Shown: positions 8,811-17,249 of the stretch, piece by piece
How the letters are laid out: every line of letters starts with the position of its first letter
How positions within the stretch are numbered: position 1 is the first letter of the stretch
Source: Pseudoalteromonas sp. A601
Lineage (GTDB): Bacteria; Pseudomonadota; Gammaproteobacteria; Enterobacterales; Alteromonadaceae
Assembly: GCF_002165575.1 (NCBI RefSeq)
Contig: NZ_MXQF01000025.1
Span: forward strand, 1 to 64,000
Length of the DNA: 64,000 bases
Direction of reading: 5' to 3'
Made by a program: the position numbers and the translations under genes
Notes under the pieces: generated by a model
Told to the model about the DNA's origin: nothing
The model's input: the letters and a program-made list of their open reading frames with translations, nothing else
Databases searched by the model: none

Positions 8811-9626
8811 CTACTTTTTATTGGCTAAGGTGTCTAACATCATAAGTGCTGGATCGAGGCGTTCGCCCTTCCAGTTAAATCGCCAGTCTAAATGCGGGCC
8901 TGTTACACGCCCTGTAGCACCTATTTCAGCTATTTTTTCACCACGTTTTATCTCATCACCTACTTTTACATCTAATTTACTTAAATGAATATAGGTTGAT
9001 GTAACACTGTGTCCGTGGTCTAAAATCAGTGTACCGCCAGAATAATATAAATCATTATTAGCAAAAACCACCGTTCCACTTACTGGTGCATACACTGGAC
9101 TACCGGTTTTATTCGCAATGTCCAGACCAAAGTGAGGACGACGAGGTTCACCATTAAAGTAACGTTGGCTACCATAAACACCTGAAATACGCCCTTGGGC
9201 AGGTTTATAAACAGGGTCTAAAAAGTACGTTAAATCAGAATCAACTTTGCGGGCATTTCTAACAGCCACGGCTTCGCGACTAATTCGCTCACTGACTTCT
9301 GTAGGTGGTGACACATATTTTTTTGCTACACCGGTAATTTTATCAATATCGTAATCGCGTTTGGTGATCAACAAAGGCTGTTTATGAGATTTACCTTCAG
9401 TGTCTACCCAACTTAATTCATGATTTAGCTTTGCATCTCGACCAAAGCCAAACACAAATGTACCATTTGCCGTGGTTTTTAACTTTTCACCGTTAAAGCT
9501 CACTGATTTTGCACCATCAAGCTGGCCTGTCACTAAACCACCTTGAGTTAGATTACCTTTTAGTTCAACGCCGTGAGCAAAAACGCTCAATGACGTAAGT
9601 ACACTGGCAAGAATCAATTTACGCAT
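8811..9626 (-). CDS. M23 family metallopeptidase (LytM domain), exported
   Basis: 271 residues. The N-terminus is a signal peptide (MRKLILASVLTSLSVFAHG). The C-terminal LytM/peptidase M23 domain keeps the zinc residues in RRPHFGLDIA and in STYIHLS, so it should be an active murein endopeptidase or a LytM factor in the periplasm. A domain of about 120 residues precedes it. I chose ATG 9626 because GGGG of CTAAGGGG lies at good distance; an in-frame start at 9647 would spoil the signal peptide. It overlaps the upstream PTPS-like gene by 8 bases. Confidence 0.9.
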   Translation of the reverse strand: MRKLILASVLTSLSVFAHGVELKGNLTQGGLVTGQLDGAKSVSFNGEKLKTTANGTFVFGFGRDAKLNHELSWVDTEGKSHKQPLLITKRDYDIDKITGVAKKYVSPPTEVSERISREAVAVRNARKVDSDLTYFLDPVYKPAQGRISGVYGSQRYFNGEPRRPHFGLDIANKTGSPVYAPVSGTVVFANNDLYYSGGTLILDHGHSVTSTYIHLSKLDVKVGDEIKRGEKIAEIGATGRVTGPHLDWRFNWKGERLDPALMMLDTLANKK

Positions 9627-10476
9627 AACAAATAGACCCCTTAGCAACCCCCTCGTACGCTGTCACTTTAATATCAGAGTCACTGTATTGCGCCTTAATC
9701 TGCTGTGCTAAATAAGATGCTATACATTCTACAGTGGTGTCTACCGGTAAAATATCACAACGTTCACTACTTATAGCCATTTCAAAATAACCTTGTGCTG
9801 CGCTGTACGCAAAACACAGATCAGACTCTTTGGCACGAACATGTTTCAATTGTGAGGCTTCAATTTGGTCCTCTGCAGTGGCTAAATAAATATCTTGCCA
9901 TTTGTCAGCCCATTGCTTTTGAATGCGCGGCATGGACATACCATTTAATGAAACGCCCAACTGAGAACGATGACCATGAATAATACGCTGACAATTACCA
10001 TCATGCTTTTTAAGTCCATGACTGTAATGATAATAAAAGCTTTTGCTATGCTCAGGTTTTAATTCAATTTCGATTTTATCAATATTGCTTGGTAACTGCG
10101 GCATAATAGTCGCTATTAAAAAATCTATTACGGCTTGCTCATTGATAACAGGAGCATCAATTAAACAGTATGCTTGATTAGGTGCACTCATCGCTAAGTG
10201 ATGATCATCGCCAAATGTACAATCAAGTGTTTTATAGTCCCCATGAGATACAACTTCACCATTTATTTGTGAAGGTATCGCTAATTTATGGTCTATGCAT
10301 TCATCAATTATGCCTTTGATTTGTTTTTTAACTAACCCAAAATCAAGCACCATAGACTCTTCATTTAATTTGCCATGCAAAGTTAAATCAACAATCCAGC
10401 TCTCGCCAACTGCGCCACGTTTATTACATAGATAAGAAAAATCAATTACTGTAAGTGCGTTAACAAAAAGGATCAT
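9619..10476 (-). CDS. PTPS/QueD-like protein with two related halves
   Basis: 285 residues, about twice the length of a normal 6-carboxytetrahydropterin synthase. The second half (from about residue 149) keeps the catalytic layout HGLKKHDGNCQRIIHGHR: a zinc His, the active-site Cys and the HGH pair. The first half (IDFSYLCNKRGAVGESWIVD, then MVLDFGLVK) looks like a degenerate PTPS repeat without the zinc triad. Double PTPS proteins of this kind occur in Vibrio and Alteromonadales; the product may be a pterin or a queuosine precursor. AAGGAAG stands just before the ATG. First gene of the operon. Confidence 0.8.
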   Translation of the reverse strand: MILFVNALTVIDFSYLCNKRGAVGESWIVDLTLHGKLNEESMVLDFGLVKKQIKGIIDECIDHKLAIPSQINGEVVSHGDYKTLDCTFGDDHHLAMSAPNQAYCLIDAPVINEQAVIDFLIATIMPQLPSNIDKIEIELKPEHSKSFYYHYSHGLKKHDGNCQRIIHGHRSQLGVSLNGMSMPRIQKQWADKWQDIYLATAEDQIEASQLKHVRAKESDLCFAYSAAQGYFEMAISSERCDILPVDTTVECIASYLAQQIKAQYSDSDIKVTAYEGVAKGSICYA

Positions 10477-10623
10477 AAACTTCCTTTATACTGGTTAAAA
10501 AATCAAAGTGATTATAATGATTTTTACTCGTAATTGCGCGTTCTAATCGCACAATTAGCAAGTTCTTTACCTAATCGATGATATTTCATGCAGAAATATT
10601 GTTTTTTTAACTGCTCCGAGTTG

Positions 10624-10647
10624 TTTAGCGTACAAGTGTACGCTAAA
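10624..10647. promoter_or_regulatory. FabR-type operator upstream of fabA
   Basis: A near-perfect palindrome with half-sites TTTAGCGTACA and TGTACGCTAAA separated by AG. The core AGCGTACAnnTGTACGCT matches the FabR site known from enterobacterial fabA and fabB. It lies 35 bases before the fabA start, suitable for repression of unsaturated fatty acid synthesis by a FabR protein encoded elsewhere. Confidence 0.85.
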
Positions 10648-10681
10648 GTACTCTGCAATTTCTAAGCGACAAAAAAGTGTT

Positions 10682-11197
10682 ATGGAACCTAAAAATAGCT
10701 ATACAAAAGAAGAATTGGTCCTTTGTGGTCAAGGTGAAATGTTCGGTGAAGGCAACTGCCGTTTACCTAGTGATAACATGTTAATGATGGACCGTATCAT
10801 CTCAATCACTGATGATGGGGGCGAACATGGAAAAGGTCAAATCGTTGCTGAACTTGATATAGATCCAAGCCTTTGGTTTTTCGATTGCCACTTTAAGGGT
10901 GATCCAGTCATGCCTGGTTGTCTAGGGCTAGATGCAATGTGGCAACTAGTTGGTTTTTTCCTAGGTTGGTCTGGTGGTCCAGGTTTAGGCCGCGCGTTGG
11001 GTGTTGGCGAAGTTAAGTTTACAGGTCAAATTTTACCGACTGCGAAAAAAGTGACTTACCGCCTAGAAATGAAGCGTGTTATAAAGCGTAAATTATTTAT
11101 GGGTATGGCTGATGGTACTGTTGAAGTAGATGGCCGCGTTATCTATGAAGCAAAAGATTTAAAAGTAGGCTTATTCCAAGATACTAGCGCGTTTTAA
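10682..11197 (+). CDS. fabA: 3-hydroxydecanoyl-ACP dehydratase/isomerase FabA
   Basis: 171 residues, the standard FabA length. It dehydrates 3-hydroxydecanoyl-ACP and isomerises trans-2- to cis-3-decenoyl-ACP, the entry point to unsaturated fatty acids. Catalytic H70 is in FFDCHFKGDPVMPGC and D84 in LGLDAMW. The gene is monocistronic, with a FabR palindrome upstream and a strong terminator downstream, and is convergent with rmf as in Escherichia coli. Confidence 0.97.
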   Translation: MEPKNSYTKEELVLCGQGEMFGEGNCRLPSDNMLMMDRIISITDDGGEHGKGQIVAELDIDPSLWFFDCHFKGDPVMPGCLGLDAMWQLVGFFLGWSGGPGLGRALGVGEVKFTGQILPTAKKVTYRLEMKRVIKRKLFMGMADGTVEVDGRVIYEAKDLKVGLFQDTSAF

Positions 11198-11212
11198 TTA
11201 AAATGCAGATAC

Positions 11213-11240
11213 AAAAACGCCCTCAATCGAGGGCGTTTTT
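11213..11240. terminator. Bidirectional terminator between fabA and rmf
   Basis: AAAAACGCCCTC and GAGGGCGTTTTT form a 12-base stem with AATC loop, flanked by A-run and T-run, so it can end both convergent transcripts. Confidence 0.92.
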
Positions 11241-11261
11241 GCTTAAAATTCGTTTATAAAA

Positions 11262-11432
11262 TTACGTTTTGTACATGTTGCGATTTTCTATCGCTTCACG
11301 CCAACCACCTAACCACTCTGATTTAGGGTCTACTTGTTGATAAGGGCAAATATCTTTTGAACGTCCTGCCAAACCGGCTTTAAAACCTTGAGAATGAGCT
11401 CTTTCTAACCGATCTCTTTTCTGTCTCTTCAT
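11262..11432 (-). CDS. rmf: Ribosome modulation factor RMF
   Basis: A 56-residue basic protein beginning MKRQKRDRLERAHSQGFKAG, with the typical CPYQ and GGWREAIE segments of RMF. RMF dimerises 70S ribosomes into inactive 100S particles in stationary phase. GAGGA lies 8 bases before the ATG. The place next to fabA, tail to tail, is conserved in gammaproteobacteria and supports the call. The upstream spacer of about 400 bases is AT-rich and should hold its growth-phase promoter. Confidence 0.95.
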   Translation of the reverse strand: MKRQKRDRLERAHSQGFKAGLAGRSKDICPYQQVDPKSEWLGGWREAIENRNMYKT

Positions 11433-11851
11433 AGGTAAATCCTCACCTTTTATATTTATAAATTTGTAGTGTTTATGACATCTACAATTAATGAATAGTT
11501 AATAAAACTGTTAAATTCAAATCATAAAAGCAATTAAATAAATTGACTTTAACTAAGCTGCTGATGCAAAAATGAATTAACATTAAAAAATCACAGTGGT
11601 CATACCACCGATGTACATTCAATATTTATATAAAAAAATTACGACTATCTAATCGCTAACATGCAGTATCCTGCTTTAAATGTGACTACCTATGTAACGC
11701 AAAAGTTCATCCATAAATTGTAATTATGACAACTTTATTGCAAGCATTTAAAAACTAGGCTTTTATTGTTTTATTATGTGAAATTTAAAATTATGTGCAA
11801 ATAAAATACAAATTACTTGCATATATAAATACGATCGGTCTAATATGGGTT
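11433..11851. other. Divergent promoter region of rmf and acuR
   Basis: About 420 AT-rich bases with no gene. It holds the upstream signals of rmf (minus) and of the acuR-acuI operon (plus). Only the operator next to acuR is recognisable. Confidence 0.5.
11826..11843 (+). promoter_or_regulatory. AcuR/NemR-type operator before acuR
   Basis: TAAATACGATCGGTCTAA, ending 8 bases before the acuR ATG. The right half GATCGGTCTAA is a TetR half-site of the NemR/AcuR kind (full palindrome TAGACCGATCGGTCTA); the left half is degenerate. An almost identical 18-mer precedes acuI. Confidence 0.75.
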
Positions 11852-12487
11852 ATGCAAACAAACGAGCAAAATCCACCCAGACGTGGTCGCCCACCAAAAG
11901 TAGCTCGTAGTAATGCAGATACCAAAGCATTACTTATCGCTACAGGGCTTGAAACATTAACAGAATTTGGTTTTAGTGCCACGGGTATAGACACTATCTT
12001 AAAAAAAGTAGGTGTGCCTAAAGGTTCTTTTTATCATTACTTTGAAAGTAAAGATGACTTTGGCTTAGCTGTAATAGACGCATACAATGATTATTTTATT
12101 GCTAAATTAAAGCGATACTTAAATCAAGATGATGTCCCTCATTTAGAACGGTTAATAAATTTTACCCAAAGCGCCGCAACAGGCATGCAAAAGTATAATT
12201 TCAGCCGGGGTTGTTTAATTGGTAATTTAAACCAAGAGCTTAATCATTTATCAGCTGAATTTAAAACCAAGTTATTACACAGTTATGAGCAGTGGCAACT
12301 ACAAGTACAGCAGTGCATTGAAGGCGCACAAGAGCAAAAGTTAGTCAGTAAGCATATTGATGCCGCACAGATGAGTGAATTTTTTTGGGTTGGTTGGGAA
12401 GGCGCAGTTATGCGTGCAAAACTAGTCAAAAACTCACAACCTTTAATGCTATACACAGAAATGTTTTTACGTGCGCTACTTAGGTAG
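11852..12487 (+). CDS. acuR: TetR-family repressor, AcuR-like
   Basis: 211 residues. The N-terminus is arginine-rich (PPRRGRPPK), followed by a TetR helix-turn-helix (FGFSATGIDTILKKVGVPKGSFYHYFESKD) split here by its key residues GVPKGSFYHYF. The ligand domain includes SRGCLIGNLNQEL, common to AcuR/NemR-like regulators. AcuR controls acrylate and DMSP-derived acryloyl-CoA detoxification, and the next gene is acuI, which makes this the best reading. ATG 11852 is chosen over a GTG at 11795, because the operator would otherwise lie in the coding sequence. Confidence 0.82.
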   Translation: MQTNEQNPPRRGRPPKVARSNADTKALLIATGLETLTEFGFSATGIDTILKKVGVPKGSFYHYFESKDDFGLAVIDAYNDYFIAKLKRYLNQDDVPHLERLINFTQSAATGMQKYNFSRGCLIGNLNQELNHLSAEFKTKLLHSYEQWQLQVQQCIEGAQEQKLVSKHIDAAQMSEFFWVGWEGAVMRAKLVKNSQPLMLYTEMFLRALLR

Positions 12488-12505
12488 TGCCTTTTTTTAT
12501 CAATT

Positions 12506-12523
12506 TAAAGACGATCGGTCTAA
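12506..12523 (+). promoter_or_regulatory. Second AcuR/NemR-type operator before acuI
   Basis: TAAAGACGATCGGTCTAA differs from the acuR operator at one of 18 positions. It overlaps the acuI ribosome site and starts within 20 bases after the acuR stop, so the repressor could bind inside the operon. Confidence 0.75.
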
Positions 12524-12534
12524 AAGGATTCGTA

Positions 12535-13533
12535 ATGGAAAATTTTTTCAACGCTATTGTTATTAATAAATCAGACGATACCCCCTACTGTGCAAAGCTC
12601 GACACTTTAAGCACTAGTTCGTTACCCGATAACGATGTAAGTATCGATGTATTGTACAGTACACTTAATTATAAAGATGGGCTTGCTATCACTGGCAAAG
12701 GACCTGTTGTGCGCAGTTTCCCAATGGTGCCGGGAATTGATCTAGTAGGTAAAGTATCAAACTGCAAAACTGATGAGTTTCAATTAGGTGATACGGTAAT
12801 TTTAAATGGTTTTGGAGTAGGAGAAAAACATTGGGGCGGACTTGCACAAAAAGCCAGTTTAAGTGCCGACTGGTTAATACCTAAGCCATCAGGTTTAACC
12901 GCAAAACAAACCATGCAAATAGGAACGGCAGGCTATACGGCGATGCTCAGTGTAATAGCGCTTGAAAAACAGGGTATCACCCCCGCTTCTGGTGATATTT
13001 TAGTTACAGGCGCAAATGGTGGTGTTGGTAGTTTTGCTATTTATTTACTTAACAAACTTGGTTTTAGTGTAATTGCAGTAACTGGTCGGCCAGAGCAAAC
13101 AGACTATTTAACTCACCTAGGCGCAAAACAGATCATTCATAGAGATGAATTTTCAAAACCAGGCAAGCCTTTAGCAAAAGAGCGATTTGCAGCTGCTATC
13201 GACTCTGTTGGTAGTCATACCCTTGCTAATATTTGTGCATCATTAAAATACGGTGGTGTTGTAACAGCCTGTGGCCTTGCTCAAGGCATGGATTTACCTG
13301 CATCCGTAGCCCCCTTTATTCTACGCGGTGTTTCTCTTATTGGGATCGACAGTGTTATGCGTCCAAAAGCTGACCGAATAGAAGCATGGAATAGACTCAG
13401 TGCTTTAGTCAGCGCAGACTACCTAGATACCATTAGCAATGAAATAAGCTTAAAAGAAGTTATCAATTGTGCTGATGATCTAATGGACGCAAATCTAAGA
13501 GGCCGTGTTGTGGTCAATTGCCAAAAACTCTAA
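12535..13533 (+). CDS. acuI: Acryloyl-CoA reductase AcuI/YhdH (NADPH-dependent, MDR family)
   Basis: 332 residues of the zinc-free medium-chain reductase family. Visible motifs are YKDGLAITGKGPVVRSFPMV, PGIDLVGKV and the nucleotide-binding VTGANGGVGSFAIYLL near 165-180. AcuI reduces toxic acryloyl-CoA to propionyl-CoA, a step in DMSP and 3-hydroxypropionate catabolism. AAGGA lies 8 bases before ATG 12535; a GTG at 12487 inside the acuR stop is rejected because it would put the operator in the reading frame. Confidence 0.9.
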   Translation: MENFFNAIVINKSDDTPYCAKLDTLSTSSLPDNDVSIDVLYSTLNYKDGLAITGKGPVVRSFPMVPGIDLVGKVSNCKTDEFQLGDTVILNGFGVGEKHWGGLAQKASLSADWLIPKPSGLTAKQTMQIGTAGYTAMLSVIALEKQGITPASGDILVTGANGGVGSFAIYLLNKLGFSVIAVTGRPEQTDYLTHLGAKQIIHRDEFSKPGKPLAKERFAAAIDSVGSHTLANICASLKYGGVVTACGLAQGMDLPASVAPFILRGVSLIGIDSVMRPKADRIEAWNRLSALVSADYLDTISNEISLKEVINCADDLMDANLRGRVVVNCQKL

Positions 13534-13551
13534 CCCTCACCTTTTTATATG

Positions 13552-13580
13552 AAGCTGTTAAATAAATGACAGCTTTCTGT
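13552..13580 (+). terminator. Terminator after acuI
   Basis: AAGCTGT (13552-13558) pairs with ACAGCTT (13569-13575), followed by TCTGTTTT. Confidence 0.55.
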
Positions 13581-13652
13581 TTTAATTTCTACTATCTAAT
13601 TATTGATTTAAAAATTATAATTACTGTATTAGAAATTGAAATGAGAGTGACC

Positions 13653-14069
13653 ATGAGTAACGAAGAATTATTTGGCAATAACCCGTTGCAAGGCGTTAAA
13701 CTTGAACAGGTAGTATCTGAGCTAGTTGATCAATACGGCTGGGAATTATTACATGCTTACTTGCAGCTAAATTGTTTTAAAAATAACCCGGATCTAAAGT
13801 CTGCGGTCAAATTTTTAAGTAAAACTCAGTGGGCGCAAGACAAAGTTGAAAACTTTTATCTTTATCGTTTAAAAAACTTACCTAAACCTGATGATGTACA
13901 ATATCAGCTACCACCACGTGACCGTGTAATTCCTGCTGATCATAAGCCAGGCGAACCATGTGAGTTAAGCTTTAGTGATGCCAAACGTATCCAAGCAAAA
14001 AAAGAAGCGAAAGACCGCGCTCGAACCCGTAAGCAACGCTCAAATGCAAGTAATCCGTGGGGTAACTAA
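13653..14069 (+). CDS. VF530-family (DUF2132) DNA-binding-type protein with basic tail
   Basis: 138 residues. The N-terminal part (NNPLQGVKLEQVVSELVDQY, NCFKNNPDLKSAVKFLSKT, WAQDKVENFY) is the VF530/DUF2132 fold, a small helical domain described as DNA-binding. The tail from about residue 105 is highly basic and ends in KQRSNASNPWGN, which is longer than the minimal family member. Start chosen at ATG 13653, 6 bases after GAGAG; ATG 13641 is an alternative. Function unknown. Confidence 0.85.
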   Translation: MSNEELFGNNPLQGVKLEQVVSELVDQYGWELLHAYLQLNCFKNNPDLKSAVKFLSKTQWAQDKVENFYLYRLKNLPKPDDVQYQLPPRDRVIPADHKPGEPCELSFSDAKRIQAKKEAKDRARTRKQRSNASNPWGN

Positions 14070-14086
14070 TCTCACTGGAATTATAA

Positions 14087-14111
14087 TTTTAGCTGGCTTT
14101 GCTAGCTAAAA
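14087..14111 (+). terminator. Hairpin after VF530-like gene
   Basis: TTTTAGCT (14087-14094) and AGCTAAAA (14104-14111) form an 8-base stem with a 9-base loop. Confidence 0.45.
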
Positions 14112-14351
14112 ACATGTCACTAGTTAAATATTCCCTACCAATTTGGTGCATTTAACTATCCAGTTTTGTGCAGTAATAAAAAGCAAATTTATATTGCCAA
14201 TAAATCATTTAGATAAAATCCTATTTATATCTTAAATATACATATCTTGGGTTAAAAGTGCATTCTCAACTCATTATTACTACGTGGTCAATATCTTGCA
14301 TTAGCTAGATACAGCAATATCTGTTTTGCACTGGGCCATAAGGGGTATGAA

Positions 14352-16490
14352 GTGAGTAGTAGATCTATGTATTTGAATAAGGATGAAAAGGCTTGGTTGC
14401 CTTATTTTGGGCGAAATGGAAAAATAGCTTTAGGCTTAGCGTATTTTTTAAATCGTAATCGAACAACATTTATAAAAAATACCTTTGAAGGAATATCAAA
14501 TACACGACTCGAGATTTTACAAGATTGGACTAACAGCCAATGGCAGTTTTTACAAAGTGTTGCCAGTGATATACAGCAAACCAGCCAAAATGAGTTTAGT
14601 GAATTATTAACCAGTAAACTTAAATACTCGAATGATATATCTGAATTATTTTTAATTACACAAACCGCTGAGGTGCTAGCTTCAAGTTATCAATCGCATA
14701 TAGGGCAAAGTATTTTACCTTTGCCGGCCGTTCAACAAGGCTTTAAACACCCATTCCTTCATGGACCATACAAAGATAACCAAACAAAACAATTAGGTCC
14801 CACGTCTTCTAAGTTTCACGATGCCGTAACATTGATGTTTTATTTACCTATTGAACTGGCAAATAATCAAACATATTGCTTATGCGCAAGAGTACCAAAT
14901 GATGTCATCGGCGATCTTATACAGCGTGAAGCTGGACATATATTTCAAGAGTCTGGTGATAACTACCTGTTCATGGTTAAAGCGAATTTTGATAAATCTA
15001 TCGAAGCTGGTACTGCCCTATCTCGCTCTAGGTTTGAAGATCGTACATTCTCCTTAGGTGATAACCTTAAAGACGGCGTTAAAACTGATTGGGGTGTACT
15101 TAAAGTTAAGGAGCACACAGAACTAGAGCTAAAGTTTACCGACCCTGCAACAGGCCAATTACACCCTGGTGTACGTGAAACAATTAAAGCAGGTAGCAAT
15201 GTATTTGTAGATTATCCAGGGTACTCAGACTACCGCCATGTTCCAGTGATAGGCAAAGGTGTTACATTCTCTCTTCCTGGCTCTAAAGATACATGGGGGA
15301 TGATGTGTGAAGGCGATCTTGAAGAGGTTTATCGTAATCGCTCTATCAGTCATACGCTTTTACGCCAACACTTTATTTATAGCTCGATAGTTGCATTTAC
15401 AGCACCCATTTGCCACGAAATTTTAGGCCTTAACTGGTTTGCATCTGCTGGTATGGCATTGGCTACTTTAACTATCACAAGTTTAATATTCGCAAAAAGC
15501 GGCCCTGCAACTCTAGCCAGTAAATTGCAAAAAATGACAGATATAATTAGGGGTATAGCTGAGGGCGGCGGTAACTTAAAGCAACGTTTAGATCATAAGC
15601 TATTATCAAGTGATGAAACCGGTGAGTTAGGAAAATGGATAAACAGCTTTATTGATAGCCTTGATAGCACCATTGGTAAAGTTATTAATGTATCTAACGA
15701 TGTTCAACTCGCAAAACAAGTTTTAATAAAAAAACAAGATGAATTTAGTCTAAATGCCAATACTGTGTTAACTGAAACACAAAAGTTATTGTCTCGAATA
15801 GAAATTCAGCTTAATACTATCAATGACGCCACTAATGATGTTGAGATTATTCGAACGAATTTAGAAACTGCAGCAGCTCAAAGTGTCATGCAATTTCAAA
15901 CAATAAGAGAACAAACTCAAGGTATCCATAACTCAATTGATAGTTCTAGCAATACTATTAAAGGGCTTCATAACCATGTAAATAATGTCGGTTCAGTGGT
16001 GGGGTTAATAAGCCAAGTTGCTGATCAAACTAATCTGCTAGCTCTAAATGCCGCAATTGAAGCAGCCAGAGCCGGTGAACAAGGCCGTGGATTTGCAGTT
16101 GTCGCTGATGAAGTAAGAAATTTAGCTGCAAGAACTGGCGAAGCAACAACAGAGATCAGTCAATTAATTAGCAAAATACAAAGTAGTGCTGCTCAATCAG
16201 TTGAAATTATGCAGTCAAGTATGCAAAGTGTAGAAAAAGATATGCTTTCAACGGAAGAAGTTATACATGATGATACTGAATTAAATGAAACATTAGCCCA
16301 TATGATTGATACGTTAACAGGAATAAATAAAGAAGGAACGCAGCAACTACAAAGTGCTCAACAAGTTAATGATATAAGCTCATTGTTACAAAATTCACTC
16401 CATCAAGTCCGCCAAGGAACAAGCTCTGTAGATAGAAGTGCCACTGAACTTGAGCGTTTAATTTCACGTTTTCAAGTAACAAGCAGCTAA
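14352..16490 (+). CDS. Methyl-accepting chemotaxis protein with sensor before a membrane hairpin
   Basis: 712 residues. The C-terminal signalling domain has the conserved tip ISQVADQTNLLALNAAIEAA followed by RAGEQGRGFAVVADEVRNLA (about 551-595). A HAMP-like segment follows two closely spaced hydrophobic helices at about 338-382. The first 335 residues form a large sensor region (stretches such as NYLFMVKANFD and SRSRFEDRTFSLGD recall Cache/PDC folds), but I see no N-terminal membrane helix. GTG 14352 follows AAGGGG at good spacing; ATG 14367 would shorten it by 5 residues. Ligand unknown. Confidence 0.88.
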   Translation: MSSRSMYLNKDEKAWLPYFGRNGKIALGLAYFLNRNRTTFIKNTFEGISNTRLEILQDWTNSQWQFLQSVASDIQQTSQNEFSELLTSKLKYSNDISELFLITQTAEVLASSYQSHIGQSILPLPAVQQGFKHPFLHGPYKDNQTKQLGPTSSKFHDAVTLMFYLPIELANNQTYCLCARVPNDVIGDLIQREAGHIFQESGDNYLFMVKANFDKSIEAGTALSRSRFEDRTFSLGDNLKDGVKTDWGVLKVKEHTELELKFTDPATGQLHPGVRETIKAGSNVFVDYPGYSDYRHVPVIGKGVTFSLPGSKDTWGMMCEGDLEEVYRNRSISHTLLRQHFIYSSIVAFTAPICHEILGLNWFASAGMALATLTITSLIFAKSGPATLASKLQKMTDIIRGIAEGGGNLKQRLDHKLLSSDETGELGKWINSFIDSLDSTIGKVINVSNDVQLAKQVLIKKQDEFSLNANTVLTETQKLLSRIEIQLNTINDATNDVEIIRTNLETAAAQSVMQFQTIREQTQGIHNSIDSSSNTIKGLHNHVNNVGSVVGLISQVADQTNLLALNAAIEAARAGEQGRGFAVVADEVRNLAARTGEATTEISQLISKIQSSAAQSVEIMQSSMQSVEKDMLSTEEVIHDDTELNETLAHMIDTLTGINKEGTQQLQSAQQVNDISSLLQNSLHQVRQGTSSVDRSATELERLISRFQVTSS

Positions 16491-16644
16491 AAATAGAAAT
16501 TAACATTGGGCTAGGCAATAACTACTTAGCTTTACAAGGTTTAGTGTCATTGAGAGATATTTGGAGCAATATTCATTACGGGAGATGAACCGCCCATTGC
16601 ACTTCCTGTTAATAAAAAAAGCGCATGATGGGTGGTGTGGGGGC

Positions 16645-16663
16645 TGGAGGTTAGAGACCTCCG
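16645..16663. terminator. Short hairpin downstream of the small membrane protein gene
   Basis: GGAGGT (16646-16651) pairs with ACCTCC (16657-16662). It lies between two convergent genes and no T-run follows. Weak evidence for termination. Confidence 0.35.
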
Positions 16664-16683
16664 GCTACCCGATTATGTGTATT

Positions 16684-16929
16684 TTACTTTGCACCATGAG
16701 CAAATAATAAGTATCTTGGCGCAAACCCTTTAAATGTAACGCTACCTGATATATGAAGCATTACTCCTACAACAATAAAACCAATTATAAAACCAAGTTC
16801 GAATTGCTCAGTAAATAAGGCAAAAGTTAAGCTTACAACTCCGATCAGCGAGCACAGAAAAATGAATGCTGATAAAGTTCGTATTAACACACTTAATTTT
16901 TTAACATCTGACTCTGTCGGATACTTCAT
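16684..16929 (-). CDS. Small two-helix membrane protein, function unknown
   Basis: 81 residues with two membrane helices (about 17-38 and 46-64) joined by a short acidic loop. Charged N-terminus MKYPTESDVKKLSVLIR. No family recognised. It stands alone between the chemoreceptor and peptidase genes. The frame begins with ATG and is clean, but the size leaves room for doubt. Confidence 0.55.
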   Translation of the reverse strand: MKYPTESDVKKLSVLIRTLSAFIFLCSLIGVVSLTFALFTEQFELGFIIGFIVVGVMLHISGSVTFKGFAPRYLLFAHGAK

Positions 16930-17249
16930 AATCTAGATACACATAACAGCGTTTTACCAAGAATACCGATAAACACTTTATTAAAAGTGGCCGTATTCAT
17001 GTCTACACGCATTAAAATTTATAATAATATTATTAACTTACTAACTTATAATAAAGATCGCAACAAAAATTCGTCACTCCCACAGCGAGAATTGAAATAA
17101 GCTATATACCGAGAATTTTAGTTTAATTTCTTTGCAAATAATTTAAGCTGTATAAATATACAGTAGTAATTTATTATCACCGCCCTACTACTATTACGGC
17201 TGAAACAATAAGCGGTAGCGCAAGAGAGGCTTGCGCTACGCATAACTAA
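16930..17249. other. 320-base intergenic region
   Basis: AT-rich, no gene seen. Contains a GTAGCGCAAG hairpin near its right end, which serves the minus-strand peptidase gene. Confidence 0.5.
17215..17239 (-). terminator. Terminator hairpin of the M28 peptidase gene
   Basis: GTAGCGCAAG (17215-17224) pairs perfectly with CTTGCGCTAC (17230-17239), loop of 5, directly after the minus-strand stop. Confidence 0.6.

Noticed and set aside
16621..16680. GC-rich stretch near 16640 considered as a tRNA or rRNA fragment
   Set aside because: Only a 6-base stem; no cloverleaf or rRNA signature.
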